Assembly: GCA_050701115.1 (NCBI GenBank)
Contig: JBOHER010000360.1
Location: 1 to 30,881, forward strand
Source of the DNA: JBOHER01 sp050701115
GTDB lineage: Bacteria > Actinomycetota > Actinomycetes > Mycobacteriales > Pseudonocardiaceae
Direction: 5' to 3'
Length of the DNA stretch: 30,881 nt
Shown one piece after another: positions 24,808-30,881 of this stretch (position 1 is the stretch's first letter; each line of letters opens with the position of its first letter). The position numbers and the translations under genes were made by a program. The notes beneath the pieces were generated by a model. That model was given only the letters and a program-made list of their open reading frames with translations. It made no database searches and was not told the DNA's origin.

Positions 24808-26673
24808 CTAGCGATTTTCGGACCTGGCACTGCGGTACCCCGACCGGTGGCGGGGCTCCGCAGTGATCGGGAAGGAGCGTTCACCCGCGACCACCTGATC
24901 GACGATCGCGCGTGCTTCGGTCTGCTTGAGTATCGGCCCATTGAGACCTTCCTTCTCGACAGCCAGCGTCGCAGTGACCGAGTTGTTGGGCACGAGGCCT
25001 GCCAACTCAGCCAGCAGTTCGTCGAAGTTCTCCGCACCGCTGCCACCCTCCGGCTCGGACTCATCGAACTGCGGCCCGCCGAAGACGTGCACGAATCCGG
25101 AACCACCACCCAAGCCCGCGGGGACGACGATGGACAGGTCCACGTTCCGCTTCGAACCGATGTTCTTGTACGGGGCGAGAACAACGCGGAGGTTGAGCCT
25201 GCTTCCGGCCACGACCGGCAACGGGTCCCCGGTCGGGATGGGCGTGCGGGTGCCGTCGGGTTGACGAACGTGCACCGACTTGACCGCGTAACGCGTGAAC
25301 TCACTGGACACATCGGCGGTGTAGTCGACACTCGTGACCTTCGCGTCCTCGAACGAGTTGCCGTCAATGGCGGCCAACTGATTGAGCGAATCGAAGATCG
25401 CGGCGAACCCGATGTCGAACTCGTCGGCATAGCGGTTCCGCACGTCGAGGATGAACGAGGCTCCGGAAACCCGGGTGCCCTTGATGACCCAGCGCAGATC
25501 GGCGGTGCCCTTGCCGATCCGATCGGTGACCTTGTCGAAACTGGCCAACAGGTGGAAGCCGGAGAGCAGCGGCACGAAGTCACGCGCCGTGATCTCGGAC
25601 TTGCCCGCACGGCTGCCACCGCCCGAATCGGTTGAGGTGACCGTGGAGTTCACCGGCACGGTGGCTGGACCAGCGCCGAGCACGCCCCGGATGGCGGCCA
25701 GCCGGTCCTGGTCAAGGGTGCCGACCACGCCCTGCGGATTGGCCACCTTGTACGAGCCAAGGGTGTCGTCGCGCTGAACGAACACCGCCTTGGCCGAGTG
25801 CACGCTCATCGTCGATGCGCCCGACCACTCCGAAGGGATGCCCGAAGCCAGCGCGCGGCCATCGGAGCACAAGACTGTCGTGGTTCCGACTCCGGCCGCG
25901 GTCAGGTCGCCGTGGGAGAGTGCGGCGGCGAAGTTGCTGCCGGGAAAGATGTCAGCCGGGTCGCCGACCGCCCCTGCTGCCGCCGCACCCGCCGGATAGA
26001 CCTGGGTGTCCCGGGCCTGCCTGCCCAATCGTTCGGAGAATGTCGCCAGCCGATCGCCGCCGAGGCCGGATACGGCCACCGGCATCGGCAGGCGCTTCAT
26101 GCCGGAGTTCGCCTCGGCCGATGACGCCGCCCCCGACCGCACCAGGCTGCTGCGCATGGCCGACGGAATCGCGGTCTCTTTGGCTGTTTTCGCGGCCACC
26201 GACGCCGATCCCGGGCGGTCGAGCACCCGCATGATGTCGGCAGCCGGGGTGATGCCCGCGATGCTGGACGGCGCCAGCGACAGCCCGTAGGACACGGCTC
26301 CGATCAGCCTGCCGTCCGGCGCGTAGACCGGCGAGCCGGACATACCCGCCCAGATTCCGCCCGCGCGCTGGATGGCTGGCGAGTCGGTCTCCGCGACGAT
26401 CATGTCGACGTCCGCAGTGATGCCGTCGTCGATCACCCCGATGATCTCCGCGGTGAACGGTTCGGCCGCGGTGCCCTTCTCCACGGTCAGCCCCGAAGCG
26501 GTCATGCCCTCGGTGAGATCGGCGACCGGGAACGGAGCCGGACAGTCCTCGAAGGCGGGCTCGGCCGTGGCCGAGCCTCCCCCGGTCAACGAAACGCCAG
26601 CGACCAGCGCGGAACTTGCTGCCGCCACCACGGCGACTCGCCAACGTTTGCCGAGAAGACGTGCGGTACTCAT
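24808..26673 (-). CDS. Secreted SpoIVB/S55-like peptidase-family protein, probably inactive
   Basis: 621 residues from ATG 26673 (AAGGGG about 6 nt upstream; a GTG five codons earlier is less likely). A signal peptide is visible (KRWR, hydrophobic VAVVAAASSALVAGVSL, cleavage near TAEP). An S55-like serine-peptidase domain follows: EIIGVIDDGI, GGIWAGMSGSPVYAPDGRLIG with Ser114 in GMSGSP, and GITPAADI. The second conserved block, normally with GHP, here reads DGRALASGIPSEW, so the catalytic His appears replaced by Ile. The downstream block GVVGTLDQDRLA is kept. The C-terminal half (about 380-600) is beta-rich and not recognised, with a Gly/Ser-rich segment. Role: extracellular; perhaps binding rather than cleaving. 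Confidence 0.75.
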   Translation of the reverse strand: MSTARLLGKRWRVAVVAAASSALVAGVSLTGGGSATAEPAFEDCPAPFPVADLTEGMTASGLTVEKGTAAEPFTAEIIGVIDDGITADVDMIVAETDSPAIQRAGGIWAGMSGSPVYAPDGRLIGAVSYGLSLAPSSIAGITPAADIMRVLDRPGSASVAAKTAKETAIPSAMRSSLVRSGAASSAEANSGMKRLPMPVAVSGLGGDRLATFSERLGRQARDTQVYPAGAAAAGAVGDPADIFPGSNFAAALSHGDLTAAGVGTTTVLCSDGRALASGIPSEWSGASTMSVHSAKAVFVQRDDTLGSYKVANPQGVVGTLDQDRLAAIRGVLGAGPATVPVNSTVTSTDSGGGSRAGKSEITARDFVPLLSGFHLLASFDKVTDRIGKGTADLRWVIKGTRVSGASFILDVRNRYADEFDIGFAAIFDSLNQLAAIDGNSFEDAKVTSVDYTADVSSEFTRYAVKSVHVRQPDGTRTPIPTGDPLPVVAGSRLNLRVVLAPYKNIGSKRNVDLSIVVPAGLGGGSGFVHVFGGPQFDESEPEGGSGAENFDELLAELAGLVPNNSVTATLAVEKEGLNGPILKQTEARAIVDQVVAGERSFPITAEPRHRSGYRSARSENR

Positions 26674-26744
26674 GTGCGCCCCTTCCACAGTTACCCCAGC
26701 CGCGCGACGGAGAGCGGACCGACCCCAGTGCGGATGCGGCTATT

Positions 26745-26759
26745 CGCGGATATACCGCG
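26745..26759. promoter_or_regulatory. Palindrome upstream of the S55-like gene
   Basis: CGCGG-ATATA-CCGCG is a perfect inverted repeat 72-86 bp upstream of the S55-like ATG, an AT-rich centre in GC-rich flanks. It may be an operator or part of a promoter. Confidence 0.4.
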
Positions 26760-26783
26760 GAAACCGCCGCAATGGTTCGCTGA

Positions 26784-26804
26784 CCAAAGTCCCCAGTTCT
26801 TTGG
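26784..26804. repeat. Inverted repeat upstream of the S55-like gene
   Basis: CCAAAG (26784-26789) and CTTTGG (26799-26804) are perfect arms around 9 nt, about 111-131 bp upstream of the start. The 272-bp region 26674-26945 has no gene, only these short repeats and the GC-rich palindromes nearer the PLP-enzyme gene. Confidence 0.3.
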
Positions 26805-26881
26805 CTGAGAATGCGTCCCCCCATGGAACGCAGCGTTCGGTAACTGAAACACGCCAGCGACCGCGATCACAATCGGCTGAG

Positions 26882-26904
26882 CGGGCGATCGCCCGAATGG
26901 GCGA
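26882..26904 (-). terminator. GC-rich overlapping palindromes after the PLP enzyme
   Basis: CGGGCGATCGCCCG (26882-26895) is a perfect palindrome, and TCGCCC (26889-26894) also pairs with GGGCGA (26899-26904) around a GAAT loop. They lie about 40-60 nt past the PLP-enzyme stop, so they are a likely terminator without a U-tract. Confidence 0.45.
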
Positions 26905-26945
26905 CTCGCTGTTCGCTCACCGATCGTCAGCGCTCTTGCGAAGGG

Positions 26946-28103
26946 TCAAATGGCGCTCAATGCCTGCTCGAAGTCGGCAACAAGATTCGCTGAGCTTTCG
27001 ATTCCGCAACTGAGCCGGACCAGATCGTCGGTGACCCCGATGCGCTCCCGATCCTCTGGATTCATCCCTGCGTGTGATGTTGTCACCGGTCTGGTGATGA
27101 GCGTTTCCACCCCGCCGAGGCTCGGCGCGACATGGGGAATTCGCAACGCCTTGAGCAACGCGTCGGCGGCAGCGGCTCCGCCGACCATCCGAAAGCTGAG
27201 CATGCCGCCGAACCCCTCGAGCAATTCGGCCGCGTAGGCATGGTCGGGATGCGACGGCAGGCCCGGATAGTTCACCGCGGCGATCTGCGGATGCGCGTCG
27301 AGCAATCGCGCGAGGGCGAGCGCGGTGTCGTTCTGCGCGTGCACCCGCACCGCCAACGTCTTGATCCCGCGCGCCAGCAGGAACCCGGCATGCGGGTCAA
27401 GGCAACCGCCGAACAGGTTCAGTGTCTTGCGCACCTCGCCGATCCGCTCGTCGCCCCCGATCACGCATCCGGCGACCAGGTCGGAGTGCCCGCCAAGGTA
27501 CTTGGTCGCACTGTGGAAGCACAGGTCGAAGCCGGCGGCCAGCGGCCGGAAGTTCACTGGGCTGGCGAAGGTATTGTCGATGATGCTGACCAGCCCGGCG
27601 CGCCGGGTAAACTCGGCGACCTCGCGCAGCCGACCCACCCGCACCAGCGGGTTGGTGATCGTCTCGACCAGGAACGCCTTGGTGTTCGGGGTGCGCGCGT
27701 CCTCCCAGGTCTCCGGACGCTGCGTGTCGACCAGGGTGTAGGTCCAGCCGAGGCGTTCGGCGAAATGCGAGAGAAACCCGTGGGTTCCGCCGTAGAGCAC
27801 GTCTCCGGCCAGCAGATGATCGCCTACGCGGAGCACGCTGAGCAGTGCGGTGGTCGCCGCCGCCATGCCGGAGGACGTGGCCACCGCGGCCGCGCCGCCT
27901 TCCATCGCGGAAAGCTTGTCGTGCAGGTACAGCTGGGACGGAGTCGAGTTGAGCCGCAGGTACTGGATGTCGTTGTAGTCCTCGCCCGGGACCGATTCGT
28001 ACACGGTCCCCTGGTAGATCGGGAACACCACCGAACCATCCGGTCCTGGCCGCCGCTCCCCGGCGTGCACGGCGAGCGTCTCGATGTCCGGCTGTTCTGA
28101 CAT
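26946..28103 (-). CDS. Cys/Met-metabolism PLP enzyme (cystathionine gamma-synthase/lyase-like)
   Basis: 385 residues, the usual length of the transsulfuration family. The PLP-binding Lys201 sits in HSATKYLGGHSD, the Asp that contacts the pyridine nitrogen is in IIDNTFASPVNF (Asp176), and ATSSGMAA (75-82) binds the phosphate. Arg50 in YLRLNST matches the substrate-site Tyr-x-Arg region. Members interconvert homocysteine, cystathionine and cysteine; lyase or synthase cannot be told apart by eye. ATG 28103 has GGAGGT seven nt upstream. It is divergent from the nitroreductase-like gene, with a 104-bp shared promoter region. Confidence 0.88.
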   Translation of the reverse strand: MSEQPDIETLAVHAGERRPGPDGSVVFPIYQGTVYESVPGEDYNDIQYLRLNSTPSQLYLHDKLSAMEGGAAAVATSSGMAAATTALLSVLRVGDHLLAGDVLYGGTHGFLSHFAERLGWTYTLVDTQRPETWEDARTPNTKAFLVETITNPLVRVGRLREVAEFTRRAGLVSIIDNTFASPVNFRPLAAGFDLCFHSATKYLGGHSDLVAGCVIGGDERIGEVRKTLNLFGGCLDPHAGFLLARGIKTLAVRVHAQNDTALALARLLDAHPQIAAVNYPGLPSHPDHAYAAELLEGFGGMLSFRMVGGAAAADALLKALRIPHVAPSLGGVETLITRPVTTSHAGMNPEDRERIGVTDDLVRLSCGIESSANLVADFEQALSAI

Positions 28104-28139
28104 AGGGGCTACCTCCGTGGGATCTTTCTGGCAATCCTA

Positions 28140-28168
28140 CTGACGCAGGCGCCTCAAGGCGGTAAGTT
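28140..28168 (+). promoter_or_regulatory. Predicted promoter of the nitroreductase-like gene
   Basis: CTGACG (28140-28145) and TAAGTT (28163-28168) are spaced by 17 nt, 40-68 bp upstream of the GTG start, matching a housekeeping-type promoter. Confidence 0.45.
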
Positions 28169-28207
28169 CACTGCGATCAGCGCCGGTCAGCGCAAGGGAG
28201 TGCAGGC

Positions 28208-28624
28208 GTGGACAGCAGCCGCAAGCGACATGTCGTGCGTGTGCTACAGAAGTACCTACTCAATCCTCCGGTGAAGCTGGCCGTCTACAGTGGACTGGTT
28301 CCGGGCTACGCCATCCTCGAGACGACCGGACGCAAGTCGAGACTGGCTCGGCGGACCGTGGTGGGTGTGCACCGCGAAGGCGACTCGCTGTGGGTGGTCG
28401 CCGAACAAGGACACCACGCAGGCTATGTCCGCAATCTCCAAGCAAACCCGCGCGTCCGAGTCCGGATCGGCGGAGGGTGGCGCGACGCGCGGGCCACGGT
28501 CGTGGAGTCCGACGACCCGATCGCCCGGCTGCGCCAGTTTCGCCTGCCGGGCCACGCCCGCTCGGGGCGCGCCTTCGGAACCGACCTGCTCAGCGTCCGG
28601 CTCGATGTGGGTGCGGGCGACTAG
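28208..28624 (+). CDS. Deazaflavin (F420)-type nitroreductase-fold protein
   Basis: 138 residues from GTG 28208, with GGGAG 7-8 nt upstream. The family pattern of the small Ddn-like proteins is present: ETTGRKSRLARRTVVGV (about 38-54), SLWVVAEQGHHAGYVRNLQA, and NPRVRVRIGGGWRDARATVV. These proteins bind coenzyme F420 (or flavin) and reduce various substrates, and F420 is common in actinomycetes. The specific substrate is unknown. Its stop is only 3 nt from the stop of the convergent Rieske gene, so there is no room for a separate terminator. Confidence 0.85.
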   Translation: MDSSRKRHVVRVLQKYLLNPPVKLAVYSGLVPGYAILETTGRKSRLARRTVVGVHREGDSLWVVAEQGHHAGYVRNLQANPRVRVRIGGGWRDARATVVESDDPIARLRQFRLPGHARSGRAFGTDLLSVRLDVGAGD

Positions 28625-28627
28625 CGC

Positions 28628-29032
28628 TCAGGCGAGGGAGATCCGGTCGCCTTCGACCGTGATCTCGCGCTCGGGCAGCGGCCGGGGTGCGGGACCGGCT
28701 GCCACCGAGCCATCGGCGATGGCGAACTTGCTGCCGTGGCACGGGCAATTGATCGTCCCGTCGGCGACGTCGCGCACGGTGCATCCCTGATGCGTGCAGG
28801 TGCTGGAGAACGCTTTGAAGGTTCCCTCGGCGGGCTGGGTGATCACGACCTTCTGATCGCCCACCACCGTGCCGCCGCCCACTGGGATCTCCGAGGTCGT
28901 CGCTACCGGTCCGTTCTGCGTGGGCGCGGGCTCCTCGCCACCGGTCGCGCAAGCCGACACCGCGCCCCCCGCCAGTGCGGCGAGTCCGACTCCAGCGACC
29001 GCGGTCCGGCGAGAAATCTCCAGGTCGTTCAT
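28628..29032 (-). CDS. Tat-exported Rieske [2Fe-2S] lipoprotein
   Basis: 134 residues from ATG 29032 with GAGGAGG seven nt upstream. The N-terminus has a twin-Arg motif SRRTAVAG and a lipobox-like VSAC (Cys28), so it is exported folded and probably lipid-anchored. The Rieske motifs are intact: CTHQGC (Cys79, His81, Cys84) and CPCHGSKF (Cys96, Cys98, His99), where Cys79/His81/Cys96/His99 bind the cluster and Cys84-Cys98 may form a disulphide. It carries electrons outside the membrane. No cytochrome or oxygenase partner gene is adjacent in the window, so the partner is unknown. Confidence 0.9.
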   Translation of the reverse strand: MNDLEISRRTAVAGVGLAALAGGAVSACATGGEEPAPTQNGPVATTSEIPVGGGTVVGDQKVVITQPAEGTFKAFSSTCTHQGCTVRDVADGTINCPCHGSKFAIADGSVAAGPAPRPLPEREITVEGDRISLA

Positions 29033-29095
29033 GAGCGATCCTCCTCGGGTTGCCCGCGAGTATGGCCCACGGCGCGTACAGCCCGCATCAAGACC

Positions 29096-29330
29096 TCAGC
29101 TGAAAACGCGGCGTACCGGGGATAGCAGACACACCACGAACAGCGCGGTCACGGCCAGGTAGATGTGCAGGTTAGGCGAGGAGGAACAGGAACACCTCAG
29201 CGCCGGCCTGCACGGCGATCCACAGCGCGATCACGAAGTCGACGGCGCAACCGGCCAGCGCCAGGTGCAACGCGCTTAGCTTGCCTAGGTGGAGATTCGG
29301 GTAACGGCGGAGGCTGCGGCAGGTCGGACA
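29096..29330 (-). pseudogene. Frameshifted remnant of a small membrane protein gene
   Basis: Reading the minus strand, a hydrophobic frame runs through LHLALAGCAVDFVIALW and VFLFLLA with strong third-position GC, then ends at TAA (29172-29174). Dropping one base there joins it to NLHIYLAVTALFVVCLL and SPVRRVFS, ending at 29096. No start codon is recognisable; an upstream CPTCRSLRRYP stretch is in frame. This appears to be a gene with a +1 insertion near 29174. The 478-bp region 29033-29510 otherwise holds only the 21-bp repeats. Confidence 0.5.
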
Positions 29331-29333
29331 CCC

Positions 29334-29391
29334 GCAAACTCGACGTCCGGGGCGGCAAACTCGACGTCCGGGCCGGCAAACTGAGTGTCAC
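29334..29391. repeat. 21-bp tandem repeat, about 2.7 copies
   Basis: GCAAACT recurs at 29334, 29355 and 29376, an exact 21-bp period. The first two units continue as CGACGTCCGGG; the third diverges to GAGTGTCACC. The units are non-coding as far as I can judge. They may be a copy of a dispersed intergenic repeat or a binding-site array (21 bp is two helical turns). Confidence 0.7.
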
Positions 29392-29510
29392 CACGCGCCT
29401 GCTTCAGATCAGATAACGACCTGGGCACCCAGCCAGCAAAATCGGTAACGAAGCCGCACACTGGACGAATCCTCACCAAGCGCGCTCACCTGCCAGTGAT
29501 GGAGAAACCG

Positions 29511-29918
29511 ATGACCGACAACCCCGCCGCGCCACCGCCTCAGGACAACCCCGCCGGAGCCGTGACGTCAACCGGGCTCGAACCCAACATCGCCGCATTG
29601 CTCAGCTACGTGCTGGGTGCGATCACCGGCCTGATCTTCTTCCTGATCGAGAAGAAGCATCAGGAAGTCCGCTTCCACGCCGCGCAGTCGCTGTTGTTCA
29701 GCGGCGGCCTTGCTGTGCTGGCGATCGTGGTCAACATCCTGTTGTTCGCCCTGCCGTGGGGCCTGGCCGGCGTGATCTCCGCCGTGATGCTGCTGGTCTG
29801 GCTGGCTGCGTTCGGCGTGTGGATCTACCTGATGGTGTCCGCATACCAGCTCAAGCACGTCAAGTTGCCGGTGATCGGTGACTTCGCGGAGAAGATGGCC
29901 GCGAGCCAGTCGCGCTAG
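29511..29918 (+). CDS. DUF4870-family membrane protein
   Basis: 135 residues from ATG 29511, with GGAG six nt upstream; an ATG four codons earlier lies in that Shine-Dalgarno region. A Pro/Ala-rich polar N-terminus precedes three hydrophobic helices (about 33-48, 63-88 and 90-118). The DUF4870 pattern is seen in NIAALLSYVLGAITGLIFFL, EKKHQEVRFHAAQSLL, and the closing VSAYQLKHVKLPVIGDFAEK. Function is unknown. It is preceded by the 21-bp repeats and followed by a gene-like fragment. Confidence 0.85.
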   Translation: MTDNPAAPPPQDNPAGAVTSTGLEPNIAALLSYVLGAITGLIFFLIEKKHQEVRFHAAQSLLFSGGLAVLAIVVNILLFALPWGLAGVISAVMLLVWLAAFGVWIYLMVSAYQLKHVKLPVIGDFAEKMAASQSR

Positions 29919-30076
29919 TCCCCGACCTGCGCGCCGACGACGGGTCAAACGGGTTCGTCACCTCGGTGGCCGAGCATCAGGGGACGCTCGTCATCGGCAG
30001 CCTACTCTCGACCGGCCCCGGCGGGTCGGACCCGACATTGCGCCAAATCGCCCACCGCGCAGGAGTTGCCGCGTGA
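29919..30076 (+). pseudogene. Coding-like fragment upstream of the flavoprotein
   Basis: A frame of about 50 codons without a start reads on to a TGA that overlaps the flavoprotein start as GTGA (30073-30076). It contains NGFVTSVAEHQGTLVIGSLL and DPTLRQIAHRAGVAA with high third-position GC. I do not recognise the family. It looks like the 3' end of a gene whose 5' part was lost beside the DUF4870 gene. Confidence 0.3.
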
Positions 30077-30614
30077 CAGCAGCAAGGGCGTCGAACGTGC
30101 TTTACGCCGTCATCTGCGGCGCGGGACCAGCCAAGCGCGTAGCGGAGTTCGTCAAGCTCGCCCAAGCCAGGGGCTGGGACGTCCATTGCATCGCCACCCC
30201 AGCGGCGTCGACCACTTCCTCGACGTGGCCGCGCTAGAAGCGATCTCGGGGCACCAGGTTCGCAGCACCTACCGGGCACCCGGTGATGAGTCCTTCCCGC
30301 CCGCGGACGCTGTAGTGGTCGCACCCGCGACCTACAACACGATCAACAAATGGGCTGCGGGCATCAGCGACACCTACGCGCTCAACATGCTCGCCGAACT
30401 CACCGGCCTCGGCGTGCCCATCGCGGTGCTCCCGTTCGTCAACACCGCCCTCACGGCCAACCGTGTCTTCGCCCGCAGCGTTTCCGAACTCCGTGAGTCT
30501 GACGTCAGAGTCCTCTACGGCGACGACGGCTTCCAACCGCACCCCCCACGCACCGGCGAGACCGTGCTCGACCGCTACCCCTTGCGGCTAGCCCTCGACG
30601 CGCTCGAAAAGTAG
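30073..30614 (+). pseudogene. Flavoprotein (PPC-decarboxylase-like), single-base frameshift
   Basis: GTG 30073 has AGGAG seven nt upstream. The first frame gives NVLYAVICGAGPAKRVAEF and WDVHCIATP, then hits a stop at 30237. A second frame, open to 30614, continues the family from GVDHFLDVAALEAISGHQVR through DAVVVAPATYNTINKWAAGI, with DTYALNMLAELTG and PFVNTALTANRVFARSV. Adding one base in the CCCC run at 30197-30200 rejoins the two halves as IATPSGVDHF. The protein would bind FMN in the HFCD (Dfp/EpiD-like) fold, including the PATYNTINK segment. Either a real pseudogene or a sequencing error in the homopolymer. Confidence 0.75.
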
Positions 30615-30631
30615 CGAGCCGGTTCGACTCG

Positions 30632-30881
30632 CTAGTCCCGCACCCCGCGCAGCAGCGCGGAAAGACCAGCGCGATCGGTGACGCCGAGTTTGGTGAACAC
30701 GTGGTAGACGTGTCCTTCGACGGTACGGATGGACACCACGAGCCGCTCGGCGATCTCCCGATTGGACAGACCGGCCGCCACCAGCTCGGCGACCTCCCGC
30801 TCCCGCTCGCTGAGCGGCAATGGGTGCGCCGCCACCCGCAAGGCGGGCGTGCTCGCGCCCTCGCACCGCGCGGCCAGTTCG
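30632..30881 (-). CDS. LuxR-type transcriptional regulator, C-terminus only
   Basis: The frame is open to the window edge, so the N-terminal part lies outside. Visible: ELAARCEGASTPAL, then a LuxR helix-turn-helix with LSEREREVAELVAAGLSNRE and IAERLVVSIRTVEGHVYHVF and TKLGV. The ELAARCEG lead-in is typical of large LAL-like ATPase regulators, but the upstream domains are not visible here. Confidence 0.85.
   Translation of the reverse strand, partial: ELAARCEGASTPALRVAAHPLPLSEREREVAELVAAGLSNREIAERLVVSIRTVEGHVYHVFTKLGVTDRAGLSALLRGVRD

Noticed and set aside
29272..29290. Sequence resembling an iron-regulator (DtxR/IdeR) box around TTAGCTTGCCTAGG
   Set aside because: Only one half matches the known consensus and the other half is not symmetrical.
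1..30881. CRISPR arrays, tRNA or rRNA genes, transposases
   Set aside because: None seen: no regular repeat-spacer series, no cloverleaf or rRNA-like stretches, and no recognisable transposase or integrase among the frames.

Overview
The window is high-GC DNA with GTG starts, stop/start overlaps and a full mammalian-cell-entry (mce) lipid-transport operon, so it comes from an actinomycete. The gene order (the mce ATPase inside the operon and no Mce lipoprotein) and the many secreted or TetR/LuxR-type genes fit a Pseudonocardiales-like organism better than a mycobacterium. This placement is an inference, not a proven identity. No tRNA, rRNA, CRISPR array, IS element or origin was seen.

Left edge (1-3.0 kb, all minus strand): a response regulator with an unusual N-terminal kinase-like dimerisation/H-box segment, a PucR/CdaR-type regulator, and a four-helix membrane protein whose stop overlaps the PucR start.

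Centre (3.15-17.16 kb, minus strand): an essentially gapless mce operon. In transcription order it holds two YrbE permeases, an MceG/MlaF-type ATPase, six Mce/MlaD substrate-binding proteins, an RND/MMPL-family membrane protein, a membrane-anchored SurA/PrsA-like parvulin foldase and a 67-residue membrane protein. Almost every junction is a 1-4 bp stop/start overlap, so the accessory genes are probably translated with the transporter. The expected product is an ABC-type lipid importer with an added RND partner and an envelope chaperone. The leader (17157-17331) carries several perfect inverted repeats.

17.3-20.3 kb (minus): a secreted LIP-family lipase coupled to a TetR repressor, with a promoter overlapped by tandem palindromes, and a meta-cleavage-product-type alpha/beta hydrolase. 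Together with the mce importer this suggests uptake and breakdown of lipids or sterol-like carbon, which is an inference from context.

20.4-23.6 kb (minus): a TetR regulator, a perfect 20-bp palindrome, a secreted Thr-rich-linker protein, and a secreted lysyl-oxidase-like protein.

23.7-30.9 kb (mixed strands): a DUF2203 protein, an EamA transporter broken by an internal deletion, a large secreted S55-like protein that seems to lack its catalytic His, a Cys/Met-metabolism PLP enzyme, an F420-type nitroreductase-fold protein, a Tat-exported Rieske lipoprotein, a frameshifted membrane-gene remnant beside a 21-bp tandem repeat, a DUF4870 membrane protein, a flavoprotein with a single-base frameshift, and the C-terminus of a LuxR-type regulator cut by the window edge. 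This right-hand part shows clear signs of gene decay.
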